A DNA stretch of 64,000 nucleotides from NCBI RefSeq assembly GCF_001583415.1, contig NZ_CP014475.1, forward strand, positions 1,302,001-1,366,000, given 5' to 3'. How positions within the stretch are numbered: the first letter of the stretch is position 1; the number at the start of each line of letters is the position of its first letter. The stretch comes from Mycolicibacterium phlei. GTDB taxonomy: Bacteria; Actinomycetota; Actinomycetes; Mycobacteriales; Mycobacteriaceae. The position numbers and the translations under genes were made by a program. Shown here piece by piece: positions 35,174-43,768 of this stretch. The notes beneath the pieces are model-generated. The model saw only the letters and a program-made list of their open reading frames with translations. It did no database searches and was not told where the DNA came from.

Positions 35174-35893
35174 GTGCCCTCTGTGATCGAGCTCGCCAAC
35201 GCGACATCGAAGCAGCTGTGGGGTACCTCGTCAGCGCTGCTGGTCCCCGTCGGCTCCACTGAACAGCACGGACCGCACCTGCCGCTGGACACCGACACCC
35301 GCATCGCCACCGCGGTGGCCAGGGCGCTGGCCGACCGGCTGAGCGGGCCGTCGGAGCCGGTCTGGCGGGTCGCGCCGGCCATCGGGTACGGCGCCAGCGG
35401 TGAACACGAGTCGTTCGACGGCACGGTCTCGGTGGGCACCGCGGCGCTGGAGTTGTTGCTGGTGGAGTTCGGCCGCTCGGCCTCGCGGTGGGCATCGCGG
35501 CTGGTCTTCGTCAACGGCCACGGCGGCAACGTGGAGGCACTGGCCGCTGCCACGGCTTTGCTTCGGTACGAGGGCCGCGACGCCGGCTGGTGCTCGTGCT
35601 CGGTGCCGGGCGCCGACGCTCACGCGGGCCATACCGAAACGTCTGTATTGCTCCATATTTCGCCGCAGGACGTGCGTACCGGCGAGTGGGTGCCCGGCAA
35701 CAGCGCGCCGCTGCGTGAGCTGATGCCCGAACTGCGCCGCGGCGGTGTCGCCGCGGTCAGCGAGGTCGGGGTGCTCGGGGACCCCACCACCGCGACCGCG
35801 GCCGACGGCGCCCGGATCTTCGCCGATATGGTCGAGGGGTGTTTGCGGGGGATCGAACGGTGGGCACCCGACCGCAACGGGATGCTGACATGA
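35174..35893 (+). CDS. mftE: Mycofactocin peptidase MftE (creatininase family)
   Basis: 239 residues. Creatininase-fold metal amidohydrolase: [21 protein letters not shown] (metal ligands Glu, His, Asp), [14 protein letters not shown] and [15 protein letters not shown] (Glu ligand). It cleaves the modified MftA to release the C-terminal dipeptide-derived core. GTG at 35174 is supported by the leaderless promoter; an upstream GTG at 35150 would add eight residues. Coupled to mftF by an ATGA overlap. Confidence 0.93.
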   Translation: MPSVIELANATSKQLWGTSSALLVPVGSTEQHGPHLPLDTDTRIATAVARALADRLSGPSEPVWRVAPAIGYGASGEHESFDGTVSVGTAALELLLVEFGRSASRWASRLVFVNGHGGNVEALAAATALLRYEGRDAGWCSCSVPGADAHAGHTETSVLLHISPQDVRTGEWVPGNSAPLRELMPELRRGGVAAVSEVGVLGDPTTATAADGARIFADMVEGCLRGIERWAPDRNGMLT

Positions 35894-37302
35894 CCGGACC
35901 ACGACTGCCCGACGGTTTCGCCGTCCAGGTCGACCGCCGGGTCAAGGTGCTGGGGGAGGGCTCCGCGCTGCTGGGCGGATCGCCGACGCGGCTGCTGCGG
36001 CTGGCGCCCGCCGCCCAGTCGATGCTGTCCGGCGGCCGCCTCGAGGTGCGCGACGCGCGCAGCGCCCAGCTGGCCCGCACCCTGCTGGACGCCACGGTCG
36101 CCCACCCGCGGCCAGCCAGCGGACCGTCGCACCGTGACGTCACCGTCGTTATTCCGGTGCGCGACAACGCCTCCGGCGTCCGCCGACTGCTCGGCGCGGT
36201 GCGCGGCCTGCGGGTCATCGTGGTCGACGACGGCTCGGCGATCCCGCTGACCGCCGCCGACTTCGCCGACCTGCACAGCGACGTGCAGGTGCTGCGCCAC
36301 GACGTCAGCCGGGGCCCGGCGGCCGCCCGCAACACCGGCATGGCCGCCTGCAACACCGACTTCGTCGCGTTCCTCGACAGCGACGTGGTCCCGCGGCGGG
36401 GCTGGCTGGAGGCCCTGCTCGGCCACTTCTGCGATCCGGCGGTGGCGCTGGTCGCCCCGCGCATCGTCAGCCTCAAGGAACCCGACGGGGTGGTGGCCCG
36501 CTACGAGGCGGTGCGCTCCTCGCTGGACCTGGGGCTGCGCGAGGCCCCGGTGGTGCCCTACGGCGCGGTGTCCTACGTCCCCAGCGCGGCGATCATCTGC
36601 CGCCGCTCGGCGCTCAAGGAGATCGGCGGTTTCGACGAGTCGATGCACTCCGGCGAGGACGTCGACCTGTGCTGGCGGCTGATCGAATTCGGCGCCCGGC
36701 TGCGCTACGAACCGATCGCGCTGGTCGCCCACGACCACCGCACCCGGCTGCGAGAGTGGTTCTCGCGCAGGGCCTTCTACGGCAGCGCGGCGGCGCCGCT
36801 GGCGACCCGGCACCCCGGCAAGACCGCACCGCTGGTGATCTCCGGCTGGACACTGCTGGCGTGGATCCTGCTGGCGATGGGCTCACCGATCGGCTACCTG
36901 GCCTCGGTCGTCGTCGCGGCGGTGACCGGGCGGCGCATCGCCAAGTCGCTGTCGAGCGTGGAGACCGAACCCAAGGACGTCGCCGTGGTCACCGCGCACG
37001 GGCTGTGGTCGGCCGCCATGCAGCTGGCCTCGGCGATCTGCCGGCACTACTGGCCGCTGGCGCTGCTGGCGGCGACGCTGTCGCGGCGGTGCCGGCACGT
37101 GGTGCTGATCGCCGCGGTGGCCGACGGTGTGGTGGACTGGCTGACCCGCAACGGCAACGTCGGTGACGACACCAGACGCGTCGGGCTGCTCACCTACATC
37201 GTGCTCAAGCGGCTCGACGACATCGCCTACGGCGCGGGCCTGTGGACCGGGGTGGTCCGCGAACGCCACCTCGGCGCGCTCAAACCGCAGATCCGGAAGT
37301 GA
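35890..37302 (+). CDS. mftF: Mycofactocin glycosyltransferase MftF
   Basis: 470 residues, the length I recall for Rv0696. N-terminal domain to about 70, then a GT2 (GT-A) domain: [32 protein letters not shown] (nucleotide-binding Asp pair), [30 protein letters not shown] and [15 protein letters not shown]. Hydrophobic segments near the C-terminus ([15 protein letters not shown]) suggest membrane attachment. It adds beta-1,4-linked glucose units to premycofactocin. ATG at 35890 overlaps the mftE stop by four bases. Confidence 0.95.
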   Translation: MTGPRLPDGFAVQVDRRVKVLGEGSALLGGSPTRLLRLAPAAQSMLSGGRLEVRDARSAQLARTLLDATVAHPRPASGPSHRDVTVVIPVRDNASGVRRLLGAVRGLRVIVVDDGSAIPLTAADFADLHSDVQVLRHDVSRGPAAARNTGMAACNTDFVAFLDSDVVPRRGWLEALLGHFCDPAVALVAPRIVSLKEPDGVVARYEAVRSSLDLGLREAPVVPYGAVSYVPSAAIICRRSALKEIGGFDESMHSGEDVDLCWRLIEFGARLRYEPIALVAHDHRTRLREWFSRRAFYGSAAAPLATRHPGKTAPLVISGWTLLAWILLAMGSPIGYLASVVVAAVTGRRIAKSLSSVETEPKDVAVVTAHGLWSAAMQLASAICRHYWPLALLAATLSRRCRHVVLIAAVADGVVDWLTRNGNVGDDTRRVGLLTYIVLKRLDDIAYGAGLWTGVVRERHLGALKPQIRK

Positions 37303-37317
37303 GGCGGCGCCACCCGC

Positions 37318-38745
37318 GTGTCTGACGTCCTGATCGTTGGTGCCGGCAGCGCCGGTTCCGTTCTCGCCGAACGACTCTCCGCTGACCCGTCGTGCCGGGT
37401 CACGCTCGTCGAGTCGGGTCCGGCGCCGACGGACCCCCGCGTGCACACCCAGATCAGCGACGGGCTGCGGCTGCCGATCGGGCCGGCCAGCTCGGTGGTG
37501 CGGCGCTACCCGACCACCCTGACCGTCGACCCCGAGCGGCACGGACAGATCATGCGCGGCGCCGTGGTGGGCGGCTCAGGCGCCGTCAACGGCGGCTACT
37601 TCTGCCGCGGTCTGCCCTCGGACTTCGCGGCCTGGAACCTGCCCGGCTGGAGCTGGGCCGATGTGCTGCCGCACTTCAAGGCGCTGGAGACCGACCTGGA
37701 CTTCCGCACCGACGTGCACGGCACCGACGGTCCGATCACCGTTCAGCGGGTACGCGAATTCGACGGCTGTACAGCGCTGTTCGTCGCGGCCGCGACCCGG
37801 GCCGGGCATCCGTGGATCGCCGATCTCAACGGCTCGACACCGGAGGCGCCGGTGGGCGCCGGGGTGGGGCCGGTGCCGCTGAACATCCACCGGGGCACCC
37901 GCGTCGGGCCCGGCGGCGCGGTGCTGCAGCCGGCGCTGGAGCGGCCGAACCTGACGCTGCTGGCCGGCACCCGGGCGGTGGCGGTCCGGATCCGCGACGG
38001 CCGCGCCGTCGGCGTGACGTGCACCGGGCCCGCGGGGCGCACCGACCTGGACGCCGACCGGGTCGTGCTGTGCGCCGGGGCGGTCGGATCGGCGCATCTG
38101 CTGATGCTCTCCGGTGTCGGGCCTGCCGGGGTGCTGCGGGCGGCCGGGATCCCGGTGGTGGCCGACCTGCCCGTCGGCGCCGCGTTCGCCGACCACCCGG
38201 AGTGGGTGGTGCCGGTGCACTGGGCCGAGACGCACGGGGTGCCCCCGCTGGAGGCGGTGCTCACCACCGACGACGGTCTGGAGATTCGTTCCTACACCGC
38301 CGGTTTCGGCGCGATGGTGACCGGGCGGCGTAACGATCCCGGGGATCATCCGCACATCGGGGTGACCCTGATGCGGCCGCGCTCACGCGGGCGGGTCACC
38401 GTCGTCTCCGACGACCCCGACCGGCTGCCGCACATCGAGCACCGCTACGACACCGAACTCGCCGACGTCGACCTGCTCCGCGAGGGCGTCGAAATGGTCC
38501 GCGAGATAGTCGGCGGCACAACCGAACTGGGCCCGGTGTCATGGTCGACGTCGCAGCATCTGTCGCGCACCGCGCCGATGGGCGCCGACGACGATCCGGA
38601 CGCGGTGGTGGATCCGCGGTGCCGGGTGCGGGGGATCGACCGGCTGTGGGTGGCCGACGGGTCAGTCCTGCCCGCGATCACCAGCCGCGGCCCGCACGCC
38701 ACCATCTGCATGATCGGCCACCGCGTCGCCGAGTTCATCGGCTGA
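37318..38745 (+). CDS. mftG: Mycofactocin GMC oxidoreductase MftG
   Basis: 475 residues, GTG start 15 bases after mftF. GMC flavoprotein: FAD motif VLIVGAGSAGSVLAERL (4-20), RGAVVGGSGAVNGGYFCRG (signature 1), VVLCAGAVGSAHLLMLSGVGP (signature 2) and the C-terminal LWVADGSVLPAITSRGPHATI with the active-site His. MftG is proposed to return electrons from reduced mycofactocin to the respiratory chain. Its final 84 bases overlap the 3' end of the convergent EmrB-like gene. No terminator hairpin is evident at the overlap. Confidence 0.93.
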   Translation: MSDVLIVGAGSAGSVLAERLSADPSCRVTLVESGPAPTDPRVHTQISDGLRLPIGPASSVVRRYPTTLTVDPERHGQIMRGAVVGGSGAVNGGYFCRGLPSDFAAWNLPGWSWADVLPHFKALETDLDFRTDVHGTDGPITVQRVREFDGCTALFVAAATRAGHPWIADLNGSTPEAPVGAGVGPVPLNIHRGTRVGPGGAVLQPALERPNLTLLAGTRAVAVRIRDGRAVGVTCTGPAGRTDLDADRVVLCAGAVGSAHLLMLSGVGPAGVLRAAGIPVVADLPVGAAFADHPEWVVPVHWAETHGVPPLEAVLTTDDGLEIRSYTAGFGAMVTGRRNDPGDHPHIGVTLMRPRSRGRVTVVSDDPDRLPHIEHRYDTELADVDLLREGVEMVREIVGGTTELGPVSWSTSQHLSRTAPMGADDDPDAVVDPRCRVRGIDRLWVADGSVLPAITSRGPHATICMIGHRVAEFIG

Positions 38746-40320
38746 GGGCTCATCCGGCGACTCCGCGCGGCGGGCCAGGAAGCCGAACTGCTCACCGTCG
38801 CGTCCCGGCGCCCACACCGCGACGATCGCCGCGACCACCGCCAGCGCGGTGGCCAGCACCACCAGCGACAGCCCCATCGCGTCGATGAACGCCGCCGTGG
38901 CGGCCTCGACCAGCCCGGCACCCGCCGGTCCCAGCTGCTGCGCGATCTCCATGGCCGCCGCCAGCGAGTCCGCCGCCGCGTCGCGGACCTGCTCCGGGAA
39001 CGCGGCCAGCGCCGGGGCCAGTGCCGAACTGTACTGTGCGGCAAGCACACTGCCTGCGACCGCGATGCCGATGGCCGCGCCGACCTCGCGTGAGGTGTCG
39101 TTGACCGCCGAGGCCACGCCCTGCTTCTCGAGCGGCACCGCGTTCGTGATTGCCGACGTGCTCGGTGCGACGCACAGGCCGATGCCGATGGCCATCACCA
39201 GCAGCGGGGTGACGAGGTCGGTGTACTGCGCGCCCTCGTCGATGCGGCTGAGCAGGAACAGCCCGCCAGCCTGGAACGCCAGCCCGCTGGCCACCGTGGT
39301 GCGCAGCCCGACCCTCGGCAGGTAGAGGTGCATGGTCGCGCCCAGGATGATGATCGGCACCGCCAGCGGCGCCAGCGCGAACGCGGTCTGCAGCGCGCTA
39401 TAGCCCATCACCAACTGCAGGTACTGCATCTCGACGAAGAAGAAACCGAAGTTCGAGAAGAATAGGCAGGTGATCCCGAGGGCGCCGGTGCCGAAATCCG
39501 GTCGGGCGAACAGGCGCACGTCGAGCATCGGCGCGTCGTGGCGCAGCTCCACCACGGCGAAGACCCCGGCGAGTACCACGCCCGCCGCCAGACAACCCCA
39601 CACCGCCGGGTGGCTCCACCCGTATCTGGGCGCCTCGATCATGCCGTAGACGAACAGCGCCACCGCGGCGCCGATGGTCACCGCGCCAAGCCAGTCCAGC
39701 GGCGTGTTCGACTCGTCGCGGGAGGTGGGAATCGTCAACGTGCACAACAGAAGAGCGATGGCTGCTGCGGTGAACGCCCAGAAGATCGACTGCCAGGAGT
39801 AGAACTCCAGCAGCAGTCCGGTGCCGAGGAAGCCGACGATGGCCGCCGCGCTCGCGGTACCGGCCCAGATCCCGACGGCCTTGTTGCGCTCCTCCTTGGG
39901 GAACGACGCGGTCAGCAGCGACAGCGTCGCCGGCATCACGAACGCCGCACCCGCCCCGGCGACCAGGCGCGCCATGATGATGTGCAGCGGGGCGTCGAAG
40001 ATCAGCGGCGCCGCCGAGGCCACCGCGAACAGCGCGAGCCCGAACAGCATGGCGCCGCGGCGGCCGTAGCGGTCACCCAGGGCGCCGGCGGGTAACAGCA
40101 GACAGGCCAGCACCAGGGTGTAGCCGTCGACGATCCACGTCAGGTCGGTCTGGCTGGCCCCGGTCGCCAGCGCCAGGTCGGGCATCGCCGCGTTGAGCCC
40201 GACCATCGACGCGATCACCAGCAGCACGCCGAGCGAGGCGACGGTGAGCAGCCAGAAACGCGCGAATCTCTCGGCGCGGGCGCCGATATCCTTAGCGGAC
40301 CGGTCGAGTCGGTGGGCCAT
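38662..40320 (-). CDS. MFS exporter, DHA2 (EmrB-like) family
   Basis: 552 residues, about 14 membrane helices, with the MFS motif GDRYGRRGAMLFGLALF between helices 2 and 3 and the DHA2 motif DLTWIVDGYTLVLACLLLPAG. Helix 5 contains the antiporter motif C-like GIWAGTASAAAIVGFLGTGLL. Probably exports a hydrophobic or cationic compound with proton exchange. The extra C-terminal tail (about 40 residues, AESPDEPSADELGDAV...) is encoded by the same DNA as the last 84 bases of mftG, so it may be a passive result of the overlap. Divergent from the TetR gene with a shared operator. Confidence 0.85.
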   Translation of the reverse strand: MAHRLDRSAKDIGARAERFARFWLLTVASLGVLLVIASMVGLNAAMPDLALATGASQTDLTWIVDGYTLVLACLLLPAGALGDRYGRRGAMLFGLALFAVASAAPLIFDAPLHIIMARLVAGAGAAFVMPATLSLLTASFPKEERNKAVGIWAGTASAAAIVGFLGTGLLLEFYSWQSIFWAFTAAAIALLLCTLTIPTSRDESNTPLDWLGAVTIGAAVALFVYGMIEAPRYGWSHPAVWGCLAAGVVLAGVFAVVELRHDAPMLDVRLFARPDFGTGALGITCLFFSNFGFFFVEMQYLQLVMGYSALQTAFALAPLAVPIIILGATMHLYLPRVGLRTTVASGLAFQAGGLFLLSRIDEGAQYTDLVTPLLVMAIGIGLCVAPSTSAITNAVPLEKQGVASAVNDTSREVGAAIGIAVAGSVLAAQYSSALAPALAAFPEQVRDAAADSLAAAMEIAQQLGPAGAGLVEAATAAFIDAMGLSLVVLATALAVVAAIVAVWAPGRDGEQFGFLARRAESPDEPSADELGDAVADHADGGVRAAAGDRGQD

Positions 40321-40355
40321 AGGTCCGGCGGCTCCTTCGGCGATCGGGAGTTTTG

Positions 40356-40390
40356 AGACTAACAGTCTTGTTGCAAGACCGATAGTCTTG
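40356..40390. promoter_or_regulatory. Nested operators between emrB-like and tetR genes
   Basis: AGACT-AAC-AGTCT (40356-40368) and GTCTTG-TTG-CAAGAC (40365-40379) are perfect palindromes that share bases, and a third GTCTTG half-site lies at 40385-40390. They lie midway between the divergent starts at 40320 and 40421, the normal place for a TetR operator. Confidence 0.65.
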
Positions 40391-40420
40391 TTTTGCTACG
40401 CTAAGGATCAGGAGGTGGGG

Positions 40421-41074
40421 ATGAGCGGGGCGAGCACCGATCCCCGGCCCGCGCGCTCCCGGGCACGCCTGCTCGACGCCGCGGCCAGCCTGTTGCGCAC
40501 CGGCGGACCCAACGCGGTCACCGTCGACGCCGTCACCCGCACCGCCAACGTCGCGCGGGCCACCCTGTACCGGCACTTCTCCAGCGCCAACGATCTGATG
40601 GCCGCCGCGTTCACCAGCCTGCTCAGCCCCGCGCCGATGCCGCCCGCCGAGGGCAGCCTGCGGGACCGGCTGGTCGCCGTCGTCCACGGCTGGGCGGAGA
40701 CCATCGCCGAGGCCTCCACCGTGCTGACCGCGATGACCTGGATGGCGTCAGGTCCGGATGTCGGGTCCTATCCCGATGCGCGGCAAGGCGATTCGGAAGA
40801 GTTCAACACGCTGCGGGCACGTATCGTGCAGCTGTACTCCGCGCCGTTCGACGCGATCCTGGACAGCCCGCAGGCCGCCGAGGAACTCGACGAGGTGGAC
40901 CGCATCCAGACGATCGCGCTGCTGATCGGCCCGCTCATCCTGGGCAAGCTGTCCACCGTCGCCGACTTCGACTACCGCGCGTGCGCGGAGGCCGCCGTCG
41001 ACGGCTTCCTCGCCACGCACGCCCGCAGGAAGGGCGGGATCACCGCACCGAGTAGCGAATCGGCAGGTGCTTGA
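40421..41074 (+). CDS. TetR-family regulator of the exporter
   Basis: 217 residues. Helix-turn-helix: RSRARLLDAAASLLRTGGPNAVTVDAVTRTANVARATLYRHFSSAND. C-terminal ligand domain with LRDRLVAVVHGWAETIAEAS. ATG at 40421 follows GGAGGTGGGG. It is divergent from the exporter and is probably its repressor, released by the exported compound. The 3' end overlaps the convergent P450 gene by 35 bases (41040-41074). Confidence 0.87.
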   Translation: MSGASTDPRPARSRARLLDAAASLLRTGGPNAVTVDAVTRTANVARATLYRHFSSANDLMAAAFTSLLSPAPMPPAEGSLRDRLVAVVHGWAETIAEASTVLTAMTWMASGPDVGSYPDARQGDSEEFNTLRARIVQLYSAPFDAILDSPQAAEELDEVDRIQTIALLIGPLILGKLSTVADFDYRACAEAAVDGFLATHARRKGGITAPSSESAGA

Positions 41075-42302
41075 GCCCGCCGACGAACACCGTCGCCGCC
41101 AGCTCCGGCTCACCGGCCAGCTCGATCGAGTCCAGCCGCGGGATCAGTTCGGAGAACAGGCTGTTCATCTCCATCCGGGCCAGCGCCGCGCCCAGGCAGA
41201 AGTGCACACCGTAGCCGAATGACAGGTGCCGGTTGGGATCACGGCCGATGTCGAACTTGAACGGGTCCTCGAAGATCTCCTCGTCGCGGTTGGCCGAGAC
41301 GTAGGACAGGTAAACCGACTCACCCTTCCTGATCGGCACGCCGCGCACCTCGGTGTCGCGGGCGGCGGTGCGCATGAACTCCTTGACCGGTGTGGCCCAA
41401 CGGATCATCTCCTCGACCGCGGTGCCCATCATGTCCGGGTTGGCCTTCAGCCGCTCCAGCTGGTCGGGGTTCTCGATCAGCGCGAGCAGACCGCCGGAGA
41501 TCGCGTCCTTGGTGGTGTCATGGCCGGCGGAGGCGACGATGACGTAGTAGGACAGCGTGTCCATGTCGGACATGAGCTCGCCGTTGATGCGGCCGTTGGC
41601 GATGGCCGAGGCCAGGTCGTCGGTGGGGTTCTCCCGCCGCGAGGCCGTCAGCGCCGCGAAGTAGTTGAAGAAGTCGGTGAGCACCTCCAGCTGCTCCTCG
41701 ACCGTGGTGCCGCGCTTGTACTCCTCGTCGTCGCCGCCGAACATCTCCTGGGTCAGCATGTGCATCCGGCCGAAGTCCTCCTCGGGCAGGCCGAGCAGCG
41801 ACAGGATCACGTACAGCGGGAAGTTCACGGCGATGTCGGTGACGAAGTCGCACTCGGGGCCGATCTCGACCATCCGGTCGACGTAGCGTTTGGCCAGCTC
41901 GTCGACGCGGACCTTCAGATCGCGCATGGCCTTGGGGCGGAACCAGTCCGCGCCGATCTTGCGGACGTCCCGGTGGTGCGGGTCGTCCATGTGGATCAGC
42001 GTGTTCAGGCCGATGCCGGCCTCCTTCTGCTGCCTGCCGATGTCGTCGGCCTCCGCGGTGGCCAGCAGCGGGCGCGGCGCCGACAGCCACAGGTCGTTGG
42101 CGCGCTCGATCTCCATCACGTCGGCGTGCTTGGTGATCGCGTAGAACGGCCGGTACGGCGCGAAATCGACGTAGGGGACCGGGTTGTGGGCGCGCAGATG
42201 CGCGAGTGCCTTCTGCAGCCGGGCGTCGTCGGCGTAAGCCGTCGGGTCGGCGAAGACCCGGGCGGCTTCCTGCGTTTCCTGGCTCAGCGTCGGCGTGCTC
42301 AT
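41040..42302 (-). CDS. Cytochrome P450, first copy
   Basis: 420 residues. Heme-thiolate motif FGYGVHFCLGAALARME, I-helix ASAGHDTT (oxygen activation) and K-helix EEMIRW (ExxR). Soluble bacterial class I P450 needing a ferredoxin and reductase. The next gene on the same strand is a close paralogue, and many stretches are shared (DPLHRDIRKIGADWF-type, LYVILSLLGLPE). The start is ATG at 42302 after GAGGAGCC; a longer reading to 42329 would use bases inside the operator. Substrate unknown; fatty-acid or sterol oxidation is a fair guess from the neighbourhood. Confidence 0.9.
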   Translation of the reverse strand: MSTPTLSQETQEAARVFADPTAYADDARLQKALAHLRAHNPVPYVDFAPYRPFYAITKHADVMEIERANDLWLSAPRPLLATAEADDIGRQQKEAGIGLNTLIHMDDPHHRDVRKIGADWFRPKAMRDLKVRVDELAKRYVDRMVEIGPECDFVTDIAVNFPLYVILSLLGLPEEDFGRMHMLTQEMFGGDDEEYKRGTTVEEQLEVLTDFFNYFAALTASRRENPTDDLASAIANGRINGELMSDMDTLSYYVIVASAGHDTTKDAISGGLLALIENPDQLERLKANPDMMGTAVEEMIRWATPVKEFMRTAARDTEVRGVPIRKGESVYLSYVSANRDEEIFEDPFKFDIGRDPNRHLSFGYGVHFCLGAALARMEMNSLFSELIPRLDSIELAGEPELAATVFVGGLKHLPIRYSVR

Positions 42303-42322
42303 AAGGCTCCTCACGGCGGTTC

Positions 42323-42336
42323 TTGACAAGTGTCAA
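42323..42336. promoter_or_regulatory. Operator TTGACA-AG-TGTCAA upstream of P450 copy 1
   Basis: Perfect 6-base palindromic arms with a 2-base centre, 21 bases upstream of the start codon. The same pattern lies upstream of P450 copy 2 (43685-43698). Each arm also equals a -35 consensus, so binding would compete with RNA polymerase. Confidence 0.7.
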
Positions 42337-42406
42337 AGACAGTCTATGTGACCGCCGCCACGTTCCGCCGTGAGGATGCCCTGAGTCACATCAGACGATC
42401 GCCGGG

Positions 42407-43657
42407 TCAGACAATCTCGTAGCGGATCGGGACGTGCTTGAGCCCGCCGACGAACGTCGACGCGATGAACTTGGGGTCGCCGGCCAGCTCCACCGACTTC
42501 AGCCGCGGCAGCAGCTCGGCGAAGAAGGTGTTGATCTCCATGCGGGCCAGCGCGGCGCCCAGGCAGAAGTGCACGCCGTAGCCGAACGACAGATGCTTGT
42601 TCGGGTCACGCGCGATGTCGAACTTGAACGGGTCGGTGAACACGTCCTCGTCGCGGTTGGCCGACACGTAGGACAGCAGCACCGACTCGCCCGCCTTGAT
42701 CGGTACGCCGCGCACCTCGGTGTCGGCGGTGGCGGTGCGCATGAACTCCTTCACCGGGGTGACCCAGCGGATGATCTCCTCGGTCGCCAGCCCCATCAGC
42801 TTCGGGTTCGCCTGCAGCTTGGCCAGCTGATCCTGGTGCTCGACCAGGGCCAGCATGCCGCCGGCGATCGCCGCGCTGGTGGTGTCGTGGCCCGCGCTGG
42901 CGACGATGACGTAGTAGGACAGGCAGTCCACGTCGTTGAGGTACTCGCCGTTGAGCTTGGCGTTGGCGATCGCCGAGGCGAGGTCCTCGGTCGGGTTCTT
43001 ACGCCGCTCGGCGGTCAGCTGGGTGAAGTAGTTGAAGAAGTCCAGGATGACCGCGTTGAGCTCCTCGGCGGACTGCCCGCGGGAGAACTCCTCGTCCTCG
43101 TTGCCGAACAGCTCCTGGGTGAGCTTGAGCATCCGGGGGAAGTCCGACTCGGGCAGGCCGAGCAACGACAGGATCACGTACAGCGGGTAGTTGACCGCGA
43201 CCTCCTGGGCGAAGTCGCACTCGTTGCCCAGCTCGGCCATCCGGTCGACGTAGCGCTTGGCCAGCTCGCGGACCCGCTCCTGCAGCGCGCGCATCGCCTT
43301 CGGCCGGAACCAGTCGGCGCCGATCTTGCGGATGTCGCGGTGCAGCGGGTCGTCCATGTGGATCAGGGTGCGCAGCCCGCCGCCGGCGGCCAGGTTGGCC
43401 TTGGCCAGGTCGTCCTTGTCCTTGGTCAGCAGCATCGGCCGCGGGGCGTTGATCCACAGCTCGTTGTCCCGCTCGATGTCCATGATGTCGGCGTGCTTGG
43501 TGATCGCCCAGAACGGATAGCACTCCTCGATGTCGACGTAGGACACCGGTGCGTTCTTTCGCAGGTGGCTGAGCGCCGCGTGCAGACGCGGTTCGTCGGC
43601 GTAGGCCTTCGGGTCGGCCAGCACTTTGGCAGCGTCGTCGATGATCGGTGCAGACAT
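42407..43657 (-). CDS. Cytochrome P450, second copy
   Basis: 416 residues, a paralogue of the P450 gene 104 bases downstream (same order of motifs: I-helix ASAGHDTT, K-helix EEIIRW, heme motif FGYGVHFCLGAALARME). Both share the N-terminal pattern ADPKAYADEPRL/ADPTAYADDARL. The start is ATG at 43657; a much longer open frame upstream (to 44590) lies antisense to the esterase gene and is not coding. RBS is AGGTACC-like and weak. The shared operator suggests both copies are induced together. Substrate unknown. Confidence 0.9.
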   Translation of the reverse strand: MSAPIIDDAAKVLADPKAYADEPRLHAALSHLRKNAPVSYVDIEECYPFWAITKHADIMDIERDNELWINAPRPMLLTKDKDDLAKANLAAGGGLRTLIHMDDPLHRDIRKIGADWFRPKAMRALQERVRELAKRYVDRMAELGNECDFAQEVAVNYPLYVILSLLGLPESDFPRMLKLTQELFGNEDEEFSRGQSAEELNAVILDFFNYFTQLTAERRKNPTEDLASAIANAKLNGEYLNDVDCLSYYVIVASAGHDTTSAAIAGGMLALVEHQDQLAKLQANPKLMGLATEEIIRWVTPVKEFMRTATADTEVRGVPIKAGESVLLSYVSANRDEDVFTDPFKFDIARDPNKHLSFGYGVHFCLGAALARMEINTFFAELLPRLKSVELAGDPKFIASTFVGGLKHVPIRYEIV

Positions 43658-43684
43658 GGGTACCTCGCTCGGGCTCGGTGCTAC

Positions 43685-43698
43685 TTGACAGGTGTCAA
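43685..43698. promoter_or_regulatory. Operator TTGACA-GG-TGTCAA upstream of P450 copy 2
   Basis: Same 6-base arms as at 42323-42336 with a different 2-base centre, 28 bases upstream of the start. Flanking CT...AG extends the palindrome by one base on each side (C and G). Confidence 0.7.
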
Positions 43699-43756
43699 GT
43701 CGCGCTTTGACGCAATCGTAAGGCATCGCGCAAGTGGTCCGGCGCACAACCGTCAG

Positions 43757-43762
43757 TAGGCT
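43757..43762 (+). promoter_or_regulatory. -10 box of lipoprotein esterase
   Basis: TAGGCT fits TANNNT and ends six bases before the GTG at 43769, so the mRNA is probably leaderless. Confidence 0.45.
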
Positions 43763-43768
43763 CGCGAC

